From assembly GCA_963971575.1 (NCBI GenBank), contig OZ020611.1, positions 5,468,882 through 5,532,881 of the forward strand: a DNA stretch of 64,000 bases, in the 5' to 3' direction. Both the position numbers and the translations under genes were made by a program. A model generated the notes under the pieces. The model had not been told where the DNA came from. It searched no databases and worked only from the letters and a program-made list of their open reading frames with translations. This DNA is from Liopterus haemorrhoidalis. Lineage: Eukaryota > Arthropoda > Insecta > Coleoptera > Dytiscidae. Every line of letters begins with the position of its first letter. The stretch's first letter is position 1. Below, one piece after another: positions 41,556 to 53,646 of the stretch.

Positions 41556-43183
41556 TTATTTTATTCACAACGATATCATCAGAGACTATTTAGGTATAAC
41601 CAAGAACCCATTATATCGTAATTTAAGTGTCTCTTTGTACAGTGGAAATTGTGACCATTTAGCTACCAGTTTAAACAAGATATTCCGGTATAATAAGTAG
41701 GTTTCAAAATAACCTGTTATAGAGAATGATGATACTGATAATAACAGCAAAGTGGAAACTCAACTGTTGGTAATGTCAGATAAAAGGCTGTCAGCTCAGC
41801 AAAAGGTAATGAGATCGCAGGGTTGGGTTTTCACAAAAGTACTTACACTTAAGCGGGCAAAAATTAGTGTATAGCGCTAGCTACTACCCACCAGCTGAAC
41901 AAAAAATCTTTCGAAAACCTTCCAGCGTACATAAAAATGAATACCTTATATTGATATATTTCTCTAAAAACTTGCCAGATAAATTAACAAAAGGATTTCC
42001 AAAAATTTGTAAGCTATTTGTCAGGCGATTATTCTGGCATCACAAAATCTAAATTCTAAATATATTTCCTGGATCAAGAACTACGTTAAGCAAAACGAAT
42101 AGCAATACTCATTATTATCTTCCAAATATTTGAATAAATCCAAATTGCAATTAGAATTATCGCCAGGTCGCCAGGGCCTAAACACTGGCCAGATCTTCCG
42201 CGAAACCATCTATATCAACCATATCCCATATCGGTCACTAGGGTGGCACTAACTGGGTATGATTGCGAAAAATGCACCTCGTCTGTGCTCTTACACCGAC
42301 ATTCAAATGTCAGAATAAACTGGTGTTTATTTTAACCTAAAATATTTACAAGAAAACTACAAAAAGGACAGCAAAAAGAATAAATCTTGTATCCTTTTAA
42401 ATTTTAACCATATACGGGGTAAGTGTAGAATTTAAGGCATGTTAGAGGTTATATAATCTTGCAAATGTCCACATAACAGTCGGACAGACACAAGAGGATT
42501 TATTGGTTATATCTATGAAATACTAATAAGTAATTCGTACAATGCTATCCAAAATCGTATGGTGAAATATGTCCGAAGCCATGATGCCTTTTAAAAATGC
42601 GAATTTATTTGAATTTGAAATAATTAGACTTTTTTATAGAAAAAAGAGTGGTACTGTTTTCCATTTACTGTTCATTAAACAAACGTTATCATCAAGCACA
42701 TGTAACTGAACGTTGTGCTTTTGAAATAAAACTCGACAAAATGTCAATCATTAGATAAATGTCAAAAAGATTATGTGTAAACCACGACTAGTCCCATCCA
42801 TAATCTGCTGTTAATGAAGAACCCACGTACGCATCCCTTAGTGGGTCAGCGTAAGCTGTGACGTCATACCGACGCTCGGCACCGCGGCGCTCTAATAAAT
42901 GACGCTACATTTTATTGTTGAGGATCAGTTCAATGCGTTTTCTTAAGGTAAATTGATACTGGGAGCTGTATGAAACAGTACGACAACACAACTTTTTATG
43001 TTTGGAATGATTGATAGTAGGTAGCAGACATTTGATAAATGATGTTGAATATTTCGGTAATAACCGAGTATTTCGATAATAAAATTCAGTTTTATTTTAT
43101 AATGGATTGTTAAATTTGTAAGGGTGTTTTTCCAGATTACAATGGACATAAGGTTAAGCTTTGGGATGCAATCATAATAAGAC
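41556..43183. other. Non-coding stretch
   Basis: No gene is visible. A short GC-rich patch at 42815-42900 contains TGACGTCA and several CG dinucleotides in an AT-rich background. Confidence 0.45.
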
Positions 43184-43690
43184 TTAAAAATAAAACGAAG
43201 ATAAATTGCTAATGCACAAATTTGATATAAACACGGAAGGTAACGTTACTTTTAAAACGATTTTGCCTGTTTTCGGAAGAAAATCACTACTTGTACAAGA
43301 TTGTAAGAGTAACGAAATAAAATAAACAAATGATGCAACTGAAACAACAAATTCCTGGCGAGAGTCAATGAATTCCTGGAAGGCCAGTTTTACAGCATTG
43401 TAGGAATTAAACTGTTTTCCTATTAAAAAGTTATCTAAATTGCGGAAAAAGTGGAAGTCAGTGGGGGCTAGGGCTGATGAATATGGAGGATGATGAAGAA
43501 GTTCCAACTCCAATTCCTGTATTTTTGCCACAGTTATTTGTGCAGCGTGTGGTCTAGCGTTATCATGCAATAAGATAGGAGTCGATCTGTTGACTAATCT
43601 AGGCTGTTTTTCTTTAAGTTTTGAACTATTTCGTCCAGTTGATTGCAGTATATTTCTGCTATGGTCGATGGGCCAGTTTTTTTTTTTTTG
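43184..43690 (-). pseudogene. Mariner transposase C-terminal relic
   Basis: On the minus strand: EIYCNQLDEIVQNLKKKQPR, then LLHDNARPHAAQITVAKIQE (second Asp), then YSSALAPTDFHFFRNLDNFL (third Asp), and GKQFNSYNAVKLAFQEFIDS. The residue before the third block is altered (SPD to SSA). The downstream frame to 43184 is not transposase-like. No terminal repeats were found. Confidence 0.8.
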
Positions 43691-44058
43691 GTTGATTTTT
43701 ATGTTACCTGTACGAAATTTGGCGACCAGTTTGATATTGTCTGCTGCGTAGTAACACTAGAGCCAAATACACTATTCATGTTTCGCGCGTTTTTGCGATG
43801 GCGTAGTTCCAAGTAAGAACTCATACTTCATAATAGTGCGAATTTCCGACCGTTCCGGATTAATTTTTTTTAAAAGTTTTTGATATTTTTTTGGAGCATA
43901 CAATGATTTCTTCAAACACATAAGATGGGTAACTTTCCAAAAAAAAATAATAATAATAATAACAATGGTAAAACATTAAGCTGTTAAAGTTTGCAATATT
44001 ATTAACTACAAATTTCATCTTTGACGACCTGATATTTTTCTCTGAAGTTATTAAGATT
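43691..44058. other. Non-coding stretch
   Basis: T-rich and AT-rich; no gene is visible. Confidence 0.4.
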
Positions 44059-44290
44059 TTTTGATGAAGAGAAGGGGACCAATAACACTGCCTTGAGGAA
44101 CACCATAAGATTGACTAAGATTATTCGAACTTTTATTGTCAATTTTGGTTACGACGCTGCAAGTAAGATCTTAATAGTTTTAATGGCGGTCCTCTGACTT
44201 TTTAGCATTCAAGATTATCACATAAAATGTAAGAAACACAGTCAAATGCTTTATTAAGATCTACTACTAAGATTTCTACTATTATATTGT
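44059..44290 (-). pseudogene. LINE reverse transcriptase fragment
   Basis: It reads VDLNKAFDCVSYILCDNLE (RT motif A, catalytic Asp), then PPLKLLRSYL and YGVPQGSVIGPLLFI (motif B), with stops and frameshifts. The distal palm with FADD is missing. Confidence 0.7.
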
Positions 44291-45735
44291 ACAAATGTTG
44301 GTATATATGTTCTATTCAACTTTTGGTGTATCTTCATTTTTCCTGTATCGCGGAGAGAGGAAAATGAACCGCCGTCTTATCCGGGTGATATTTTTTTAGT
44401 GCTTAGGCTTAAGTTTATTTCGACAGGGGGTACTGACAAATTTTTATTGATAAAAATCATGCATTTTTTCCTCGAAACCGTGGCTTTGATCGTCACCATT
44501 GCTCAGCACGGCCAGGTTGTACCAGACGATAAAAGATGTTTATTCATATTTCTACTATTTAGGAGACGATTTCAGACCAAAACTGATTTGAAAAACCTAT
44601 AGTTGAAGGTATTTTATTAATAAAATTGAAGAAATGTGTAAAAAAAAATACATAAGAGTAGATAAAGATAATGCAGTTTTTTAAGGTATTAACACATTTT
44701 CATAAATTTTGAATATTTTTGCTGACCATAAAATTGCCTTCTGTTAAAAATGCTATTAAACGGAAAAGAAAGTAAGAATTAAGAAAGTAAGAATCAGTTT
44801 TGAGTTATCAAAATATATTTTAAGGGTCGTTCGAACGTTTTAAAAGTTAAACCTATCTGTAGAATACGTTCAAATAAGTTTTCAGGGTGAGGATAGATCT
44901 GTTAAGTAGTTTTGTTATTTTAATTCTAGAAACTGTATGTTATTAACTATTTTACTAACTATATTAACGAAAGTATAAAGTACAATGTATTAGGAGGATA
45001 CATAAGACAGAATAATATTCGATATTTAGTAATCCCGTAATTTTAATTGTGTTAAATCTTGAAGTATTAAATACCCAGATGTCATTTTAATATATTATTT
45101 ATTTATATAAGTGATTATTATAGGATGAAAGTGTTTTTTTATCATTGAAGGTCTTCCGCTGTTTTTTTTTTTGCAGTGAAAATGCTATTTTAAAGACGTA
45201 TTTCAAAAAAACATAAAAACTATGATAAAAGTATTCATCAGCGCCTCTCTCGAACAACGAAACAACTACCGCAGTTCAAATAGGAGGCAATTCCTTCGTA
45301 TTACTGAATTATAACAAGTAGAAGTGAAATTTTAGTGATTATATAAATTAAAAACGACTATAATATATTTACAAAAAAAATTTAAATTATAAATACCTTT
45401 TTAAATAGTTAAACAAAATACAATATTTAATAACGTAAAATATTACTACAACGAATATATTATTACAACGAAAATCTGCAAACATCTATAAGTGTTACTC
45501 AAAATTGTTTCTAAATTTCCAAGTGACATAATTAATAGTGAATCCTATGCAATAATATAAAACTATTTTGTTAATTTTTCTCTATTTTATTCGAAATCCA
45601 TGTATTCTTTATAGTGAAACAAAATATTATTGTTACGTTTAAATGGTACAAACGTAAATTAATTAACCGATTTGGATAATCCTTTGAACATTGTATGTAT
45701 AGATTAGAATTTCCCAAGTGTTATTGGCTATATCA
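44291..45735. other. Non-coding AT-rich stretch
   Basis: The open frame 44399-44602 lacks recognisable domains. Nothing else is supported. Confidence 0.5.
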
Positions 45736-45790
45736 GTGTTTCTCAACCGGGGTGTCACGACACTCTCACCGGGGTGCCACCAATTTGAAA
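45736..45790. repeat. hAT-type end fragment
   Basis: CAGTGTTTCTCAACCGGGGT followed by GTCACGACACTC resembles the terminal inverted repeat and subterminal region of hAT elements. The partner end was not found nearby. Confidence 0.5.
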
Positions 45791-45854
45791 AATTATTTCA
45801 CCGTTAAATTGCTCAGAACTTTCTGTTTGTTATAGGCTAATGATAATAATAATA

Positions 45855-46069
45855 ATAATTTTTCCTGACGTTTCGTGGATGTACCACGGGCGTGCCCGAG
45901 GTGCGTCACTTCGATAACCACGTGACAGGCAAAAACGAGTCGCGAAGCGACGAGTTTTATAACCGACAAGTGCGGCAAAATGCCTTATCATATTAAAACG
46001 AGTCGCGAGGCGACGAGTTTTGTCAACGTCGGGGGAGAAACCCGGCGTATCCGGGCTGAGGCCCCTAGT
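45855..46069. mobile_element. GC-rich hairpin element, possible Helitron-type non-autonomous copy
   Basis: Within a very AT-rich region this 215-bp block is GC-rich. It contains the dyad ACGAGTCGCG(A)RGCGACGAGT twice (about 45935-45957 and 45999-46020). Its right end carries two small hairpins (CCCGG/CCGGG and GGGC/GCCC) followed by CTAG and then T. A 3' hairpin followed by CTRR before T is the Helitron rule. The 5' terminus (TC after A) is not clear, so this is tentative. Confidence 0.35.
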
Positions 46070-46612
46070 TTTTTTTTACTCCAATAAGATAGTTATTTTC
46101 AATTTTATTATGAAATTTTATTTCTAAAACAATTCTATTTTATACAACATTATTTGTACATATTCATTTGAACCTCGTTTAATTCGGATATCTACTGTAA
46201 TTAAAACAGGTAATACAAGCCAAAGCTCAAATAACAAACAAAATATTTGTGATATTTGGTTTCCAAAAATGTATCTATCAATATTTTTGTATGTTTTATT
46301 AAAATGCAATATTTATTTGAAACTAATCAACCATGGTTTGAAAACATAGTTGTTAAACAAAATATCTATAACTGGCTGCGAACGAATAGTTTATTTATGA
46401 GTAATAAATATAAAAATATGATAATTGTTGTGTGTTATTTCAGCTGAAACAAACATATAATGAATATTTGATGTAACAGTAATGTATTCATTGTATTCTG
46501 TTTGTATCAGTGAACAGTGCAAATAATCAATCCGCAGTTATAAATATTGCAAATACTCACGATGATTAACCGGCTGCCATTTCATATTCAATTAGGTGTT
46601 GGCTGTAAAGTG
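46070..46612. other. Non-coding AT-rich stretch
   Basis: No gene is supported. Confidence 0.5.
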
Positions 46613-47062
46613 GGGAACAGAATGCAACGAGTACTACGGCGCGTTGGCGGCGTTCGTACGGCGCTATCTGCCAGAAGAAAGTTAAAACCAAGCTGTCGTA
46701 CTCAAGTGCACAGAATGTGTAACGTCCTAGCGACATTCGAACGCCGTTGATACTGAATGTTCGTCAACTTCCAACTTTTGACGCCGTTGAACGTTGACGG
46801 AGAACACCTAACCTCAGTTTTTACTGAATGGTAAAGTGTTTGTATGTATAAATAACTTGCATACAACATAAATAACATCACACACAAGTCTTCATCATCC
46901 ATTATACTTTTAATAAAAGAAAGTGCACGTATAAACACAGATATAGGTTGTCACGTGACTCTTTGACGGCGTTAAAAATTATTGCATTGTGTGCAGGCGA
47001 AAATTCTCAACGGCGTTAACGCAACGCCGTCGCAAATGACTGCGCGCTGTGCATTCTGTTCT
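46613..47062. mobile_element. 450-bp MITE with GAACAGAATGCA ends
   Basis: GAACAGAATGCA (46615-46626) is inverted at about 47050-47061. Subterminal regions on both sides are rich in ACGGCGTT/AACGCCGT motifs while the centre is AT-rich. There is no coding sequence and the target duplication is unclear. Confidence 0.65.
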
Positions 47063-47162
47063 AGGCTTAATGCAGCTCTTGTACTGCGTTTAACACACTG
47101 CATAAGAATTTAAACAAGCGCGTCTTGTGCGGTGTTTACACTTCTGGAAACATACTTGATAT

Positions 47163-47290
47163 ACGAGGTGTAATCAAAAAGTTCGTGCAATTTTTTAATT
47201 TACAAAACAATATTTATTTAAATCGATAGATTCAGTTGTAGGCTTTCGTTGAAACTAAAGTCAATAGATTATATAAAGTAGCGCAACGGC
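47163..47290. repeat. Mariner end fragment
   Basis: TATACGAGGTGTAATCAAAA followed by GTTCGTGCAATTTTTT has the form of a mariner terminal repeat next to TA. Only one end and a short internal part are present. Confidence 0.55.
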
Positions 47291-48625
47291 GGCCATACTG
47301 GAGCTAAAAATGTCACCAACACAAATGATTTTCAGTGATTCCAACAGTACAAAATTAAGAAACTAGTACTAGCAATAATTTTTATTTTAAACATTGTAAT
47401 CACGATTTTTTTAATCAAAGATGCACTATAACAAAATTGTGGTACTATTTCAATTATTTTCTTAATTTTTATTACATAAAATGGATATAATATATAAGTT
47501 TAAATGAAACTTAACCTTAAATATTCAAACTGCTGACAAAGGAGGTTATTAAATGAGAGCGAGAGAGAGTGATGTGACAGCGCAGATGCAAACTTAAGAA
47601 CATAAAAATTGCTGCCTTAGTTTTCTTAACAGGGGAACCAATGTTGCATATCAAACTCTGGGTTGTTCTATAAAATTTTTTGTCCAAGGCTTGGTTTACT
47701 AGTTACGCTTTTTTTTTTTAATTTTATAGTTTAATAACTTCCGTTTCCGGTTTCGGATTTTAATAAAAAACTATAGGGTTCTTCAATTATTAGGAGAATT
47801 TTTTAGTACCAGAACGAACTCTTTAAGTTAAACCGTTCTTGAGTTATGGTGTATACATTGAACAACAAAGATTTGTTTTCTTATTATTAACATTTTTTGT
47901 TAGATATACTTTTCTGTTAAGTCAATAATAAAGAAGATGTTTTAAGCTTTTCTGTGAAGAGTCTAATCCTTATAACACTCCTTTAGAATAAAAATTTCAA
48001 CTGTCTCAACAATTTAGCCAAAATTGGACTACTTCTTGGTCACTTCTTGGTGAAATTGCAATATATGTATGCAGTTCTTAAATGAGGCAAATGTTAATTT
48101 GTAAATTTATTGTTCGTTAGCAATCATGGCATTATCTCTTTATAAATAAAGGAACAAATGGTATTGAATGATCGTTAATTTTTAAAATATATCTATTAGA
48201 AGCTGGGATTTGCAGCAATTTATTCGAAACCACTTACCTTTCAACGTTTGAAACTAATCGTTTTAGTCCGCTATACAGCGAATTTAATTCTATTCTCTTA
48301 ACCTCAATAGTGAAAGACTGTAGTGAACGTAGTGCTGCAACGAATCACTAAATTAGTCGACAATAAGTCAACTTTATTAAACCACCAACGTCAGAATTCG
48401 CTTCGATTTGTTTTAACGATATCGTTAATTATCCCGAACTTTGCCAAACTGTAAAATCTGCTTGCTTTAATTCGCAAGTGATTTATCATACGGTGGGTTT
48501 GAGGGGGCAGTTGATAGACGGGGGTTGTGCTCTGAGGGGGAGGTTCAGTACAGAGTTGGGCCAGTGGAGGATTTTACCTTTGGGGGGTCCTAGAACAAGG
48601 GTTAATAACATATCGTCGGCTGAAA
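47291..48625. other. Non-coding stretch
   Basis: No gene is supported. A GC-richer patch at 48490-48600 has an open frame without domains. Confidence 0.45.
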
Positions 48626-48905
48626 ATAATAAGGTTGTATGTGACATTTTTTGTCAAATGCACTTTTCAATACTATAGAGTTGTATGTCACGTAACCTAC
48701 TTGTTCCAATAATTTCCATAAGATAGCATTACCGGTGTCAGAGAAAAAAGCAGAAAACCATAGTTGTATGTTTTAAAAAATAAAAAACTTACAAAGCATA
48801 GTTGTATGTTAAAACATACACCCTTGTATTTTAAATGTTTTTTTTTTTAATTCATAATTTATGGTTGTATGTTTGACATACAACATCTTTTATGTTAAAT
48901 ATAAA
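48626..48905. repeat. Cluster of GTTGTATGT motifs
   Basis: GTTGTATGT occurs at about 48633, 48681, 48761, 48800 and 48863, and the inverse ACATACAAC at about 48876. Spacing is irregular. Confidence 0.6.
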
Positions 48906-48937
48906 ACATCTTTTTCGGGCACCTGGGTTACAAAAAA

Positions 48938-49115
48938 ATATTAAAAAGAATAAAACAAGGTCTTAAAGACTTGTTAAATATATTTAGAGACATTAAGGTT
49001 TCTACAAATAAAAATCCGTTACCAGAAAACAAGGTAATCGTTTTAAAATCTATGCTGGATTGGATGCCTACTATGGATAAATCTTATTATGAAACAATAT
49101 TGCCCAGAAAGTAAA
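48938..49115 (+). pseudogene. Unidentified protein relic
   Basis: The + strand has an open, protein-like stretch containing LKDLLNIFRDIKVSTNKNPL then PENKVIVLKSMLDWMPTMDK and SYYETILPRK before a TAA. Composition looks like real coding sequence rather than chance. I do not recognise the family. It could be a transposon gene end given the surroundings. Confidence 0.35.
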
Positions 49116-49499
49116 TCTCAAGAAAATAATAAAAATACAATTTATTTCGTTTAATTTTTTTTATTTCGAATGTTTCAGTTTCAGTTCAAAGTATCTTAAA
49201 TTATCTTAATTTTTTGTAAGATTAATGTTTAATTTGTTATTATTTTGCAATCATATTGTTTAATTTGTGTTATTTAATCAAATAAAAATTTAATACGTGA
49301 CATTTCTTTTACCTTTTCTAGTACCTTTTTAACAATTTTCAGAAACCTAAAAACTGAAGCTTTACCTATAAACTGAATTTCCCCCCGATATTACTTAGAA
49401 CTACAAAGCTGTATGTAACATTAAGGTACTAAGTTTCGTGTTTTTCTTAATCACAAAGTTGTGTGTTCATTTTTCAAATTGTTAAAATGGTATTATTCC
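49116..49499. other. Non-coding stretch
   Basis: AT-rich; no gene is visible. Confidence 0.4.
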
Positions 49500-49675
49500 A
49501 GGTATTGACCAGGTGGTATTGACCAGGTATTAGTTGCAAGTAATAAATTGGATACCACTGACTATCCTGGGAAGAAGCCATGCTGGTTTTTGGGAATTAT
49601 ATTATTGTGCAGGAAAAAATATACCATTTCATCGGTTATTATTTTTTCCAGTACTTTGGCGGTGGTGGATTATTT
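49500..49675 (-). pseudogene. LINE reverse transcriptase fragment (fingers)
   Basis: It reads TAKVLEKIITDEMVYFFLHN then IIPKNQHGFFPG, a stop (Arg lost), and SVVSNLLLATN. This matches the K(V/I)xExIIxxxLxxFLxxxxLxxxxQHGFRxxRS block preceding RT motif A in LINEs. About 170 bp survive. Confidence 0.75.
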
Positions 49676-50590
49676 GACCTCAATTGAGTTTCATTCGCTA
49701 GATTTACTTGCGCGCAATAGTATTTTTATAAGTTTTAAGAAAAAGCATTTCTTATATTTTAAAAGGGCCGAAGAATTACTTCAATTAGACCGCTTGCAGC
49801 CCGAGGACCGCTTGTTGGACATCGCTGATTTAAGTCTTGCAACAAGATTTTAAAAACAATTTTCGAATATTTATGGTTCATTGCGTCCGATTCTTCCACT
49901 GTTACTAAAATCCGCCAATGAGTTGTACTGTGGCAATGGTTGTACGTATATGGAGACAAGGGCCAGTTGGAGAGTTAATGTTGCATGTGGGGAGAAACCG
50001 CGTTGACAGGCCGACACATGCGGCTTTTGTTTTCAACGCTCTACCACTGCAATTCTCTATTTACGTTAATTAATCTAGAATTTGTATTAGTCTTGTTTTA
50101 GTAGTGTACCAGTTAGAATTAACACAACATGTGAAAACAAAGATTTGTTACACCATTGAATATTCAGTGAACATGTACAGGCTAAACAAGTTTAACAGCC
50201 ATTGCAACTTGTTATGAAAAATGAAATGTCGCATCAAATGTAGATGCAATCGACTTCACATGTCCTTGTGAACAATTGTAGAGGATGTAGGGAGTCCTGA
50301 TACGTTACTTTAATATCATAATGTTTATTATCAACTAGGTAGCGGCCTGTGATATTAGATAAAGTCTGATCACAAACTGAGGTGAGATTCCTGACCAAAG
50401 GAGTTCAGGTGCTAGGCGTGAGTGTTATCCAGGATTTATCATTACGATATGTGAATTGAATGATACGTATATCTGTACACTTACCAACCGATAGATCAGG
50501 CGTATTGTTATTAGTTGGATCTTAGCTGGTCACTTAAGTTCTTAAACGTGAAGGGTTACACACGTTAAGTAATTAATTTGATTTATTATA
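49676..50590. other. Non-coding stretch
   Basis: No gene is supported. GC-richer pieces at 49960-50040 and 50330-50430 show no domain. Confidence 0.45.
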
Positions 50591-51095
50591 CGAGGGCATA
50601 TTGAAAACCAATGCATCCATGGCTATAACTTTATTAGTAATTGATATATGGTTTACATATAAATGAGAAAAAATAGTATAAAAGGTCCTCTACGCACTGA
50701 TATATTCACTTTTCCACATAATCGCCATTGACAGTAATACATTGACGCCAACGTGGTACGAGTTTTTCAAGTCCGTCACGGAAAAAGTCTGAAGACTTCC
50801 CACGGCACCTCCGGTATCACCTCTGCATCTGAAGAGAAACGCTTGCCCTTGAGATGTTCCTTAAGCTTTGGAAAGAGGATAACATCACAAGGCGCAAGAT
50901 CTGGGCTATAAGGTGGATGAGGTAAAACGTCCTGAAACCCAAGCTTCTCCAGTGCTCCGCTCGTTCTCTGACTTGTGTGAGGCCGAGCGTTGTCATGATT
51001 CGGAGTTGACAGTACAGCTGCGTTCCAAAAATTCAATGTGAACGATGCCATCGCAATCCCAGAAAACGGTAATCATGACTTACACAAACTTACTA
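50591..51095 (-). pseudogene. Mariner, C-terminal part and one end
   Basis: The left end CGAGGGCATATTGAAAACCA follows TA (50589-50590). The minus strand reads VMITVFWDCDGIVHIEFLE, then NHDNARPHTSQRTSGALEKL (second Asp), then YSPDLAPCDVILFPKLKEHL (third Asp) and GKRFSSDAEV. The N-terminal half and the right end are missing. Confidence 0.85.
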
Positions 51096-51620
51096 CAAAC
51101 AAAATCAACAGCATTCCACTCACAAATGTTCTGCATCATATCAGGTTGCTTTCCTGTGTCCACATATGCCCGGTTTCATAAACAAATGCTAAATTCTGTG
51201 TTAGCTAACACGATGCTAAAATAACACGTTGTTAAAATTTAACAACGTTTCATAAAGAAATAGCATCAGATTTAACATCGTGTTAAGTAATTTCAGTGCT
51301 GTGTTCAGTTTAGGGTTTTTATTAGGTAGATTGGTATGAATACCAACTTCACAAACGTCAAACGTCAAACAGGCTTATTATAACCTTAGTATCCCTTCGA
51401 ATTGTTTACTGTCATGCATTATTTTTCAATAAAAAATCAATTTCTATATTATTTCATAACATTTTTTAATGTAGAAAAAAGATGTAACACATGATTTTAT
51501 AAGGAAAATAATTTAAAACATTCTTTATTTCTTTATATTGCATGTACTAAAAAATAGACATTACGAAAAAGAAAAGAAAATTATTTTTCTCTTATAACCT
51601 AGTAAAACGGTGTTAATATT

Positions 51621-52030
51621 TTATTGGTAGTAAGTTATTGCAGTAGTATTGTTTAGTAAATGTTTGTTTGGTCCAAGTGGAACTGCATCAGAAGCGTCTC
51701 CAAGTATTTGAGTTTCTTCTATAATAGGTGGAGTTCCGTCTTTAAAAAACATTGTCAAGTTAAGTAATACACAACATGCAATTATTACTGCACAGCTTGT
51801 GTTCATTTTTAATCCTAATCCCATAGAAAAACATGGAAATAGTCTTTTTAAGACTTGGAACGATCTTTCTATGGTATTTCTTATCAATATGTGTGCTGTG
51901 TTGTAGTTCTATTCAGGCTTAGTGTATGGATTGAGTAAAGGAGTTAATAACCAACTACAGAGATATCCGTAATCGCCCAATAAATTAAAAGAGAGTCATT
52001 TATTATACGCGAACGAGGAATAAGGTGTAA
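51621..52030 (-). pseudogene. Harbinger transposase C-terminus
   Basis: Read leftwards: NDSLFNLLGDYGYLCSWLLT, PLLNPYTKPE, a TAG stop, NYNTAHILIRNTIERSFQVL, KRLFPCFSMGLGLKMNTSCA and VIIACCVLLNLTMF. The LLGDxGYxxxxxLLTP block and RxxIERxFxxLKRRFxCL block define the HARBI1-like DDE domain with its last catalytic residue (Glu in IER). Two frames are used. Upstream catalytic Asp residues are not present. Confidence 0.85.
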
Positions 52031-52175
52031 TGTCTAAAAATTCATCTGATGCCTCGGCAAATAATTTGCTGGAAAAGAAAAACAATTTAAAGAGGTTATA
52101 ATCTATAATATTATTAAATATTAATAAAACTTATACACACGCCTTCCAATATATGAAATTTTCTATGTAAAAATA

Positions 52176-52476
52176 TTTATTGAATCAACTCTTCGCCCAT
52201 TATTAAAAACTGGACAAATAATGAGCATTATTCCGAATTATTAATTCATTAACTTTTTAAGATGGTGCATTATATTTATAATGTTAAAACTAAAAATGAT
52301 TTGAGACGTTAAATTTTAAATATATTTATTAAAATTAATTTTCCATTTTCTTATATAATATAAAAATACGCACACGGAAAAAAACGCACACGGATTAATA
52401 CGCACACGGAAAAAAGCACACATGAAAAAATATACACACGGCAAAAAGGGCACACGGAAAAAACCGTACTTACACT
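52176..52476. repeat. Dispersed repeat with ACGCACACGGAAAAAA units, copy 2
   Basis: This is the second copy of the repeat at 40427-40690 and has more ACGCACACGG-like units (about five between 52370 and 52462). Confidence 0.75.
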
Positions 52477-52489
52477 ATATCTCAAATCA

Positions 52490-53646
52490 GGGGGTAGATT
52501 TACAATATCCCACTGAACACTGCGCATGCGTCACACACGTTATTTGTTCAATATACAGAGATTCTAAACAGGTGGGACTGTGCAGAACTTTTAAAACACA
52601 ATTTATTTTTAGGTGGTTTATAAAAAAAAACAGTTATCAACCATAACCTAAGATAGTGCTTTTAAGGTGAATCACTGTCCCTGGCCCTGCACAGAACAGT
52701 TAAAATACAATTTATTTTTAGGTGGTGTATAAAAAAAAATAAACAGTTATCAACCATAACCTAGGATAGTGCTTTTAAGGTGAATCACTGTCCCTAGCCC
52801 TGCACAGAACAGTTAAAATACAATTTATTTTTAGGTGGTTTATAAAAAAAATAAACAGTTATCAACCATAACCTAGGATAGTGCTTTTAAGGTGAATCAC
52901 TGTCCCTAGCCCTGCACAGAACAGTTAAAATACAATTTATTTTTAGGTGGTTTATAAAAAAAAAAAAAACAGTTATCAACCATAACTTAAGATAGTGCTT
53001 TTAAGGTGAATCACTGTCCCTAGCCCTGCACAGAACAGTTAAAATACAATTTATTTCTAGGTGGTATACTAAAAAAAAAAAACATGAAATAAACAGTTAT
53101 CAACCATAACCGTGGATAGTGATTTTAAGGTGAATCACTGTCCCTAGCCCTGCACAGAACAGTTAAAATACAATTTATTTTTAGGTGGTTTATAAAAAAA
53201 AAAAAAAAAAACAGTTATCAACCATAACTTAAGATAGTGCTTTTAAGGTGAATCACTGTCCCTAGCCCTGCACAGAACAGTTAAAATACAATTTATTTTT
53301 AGGTGGTTTATAAAAAAAAAAAAAAAAAACAGTTATCAACCATAACTTAAGATAGTGCTTTTAAGGTGAATCACTGTCCCTAGCCCTGCACAGAACAGTT
53401 AAAATACAATTTATTTTTAGGTGGTTTATAAAAAAAAATAAATAAAATAAACAGTTATCAACCATAACCTAAGATAGTGCTTTTAAGGTGAATCTAACCT
53501 AAACTAAAATGTAAATGATATTTTAATGTGATAAATAAACAGAAACCATTGTTTTAGAGCCACTGATAATTCTTGAATTATTTAGTGTAGTCGGTATGTG
53601 CTGCCATCTGTATAGAGTTTGCAGTGGGATATTGTAAATCTTGTCC
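52490..53646. mobile_element. Nested inverted-repeat element enclosing a minisatellite
   Basis: GATTTACAATATCCCACTG at 52497-52515 is inverted at about 53620-53638. Between these ends lies little except an eight-unit tandem array (52573-53494). Short inverted ends around a tandem core are known for some MITE-like elements. No coding sequence is present. Confidence 0.65.
52573..53494. repeat. Minisatellite, about 113-124 bp per unit, eight units
   Basis: Units start with CAGTTATCAACCATAACC at 52631, 52744, 52856, 52970, 53094, 53212, 53330 and 53452. A partial unit precedes them. Each unit contains AGGTGAATCACTGTCCCTAG and an A-run of variable length (9-20 bp) that accounts for most of the length variation. 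Confidence 0.95.

Noticed and set aside
52573..53494. CRISPR-like array
   Set aside because: Units are contiguous 113-124-bp tandem repeats without unique spacers in a eukaryotic sequence; it is a minisatellite.
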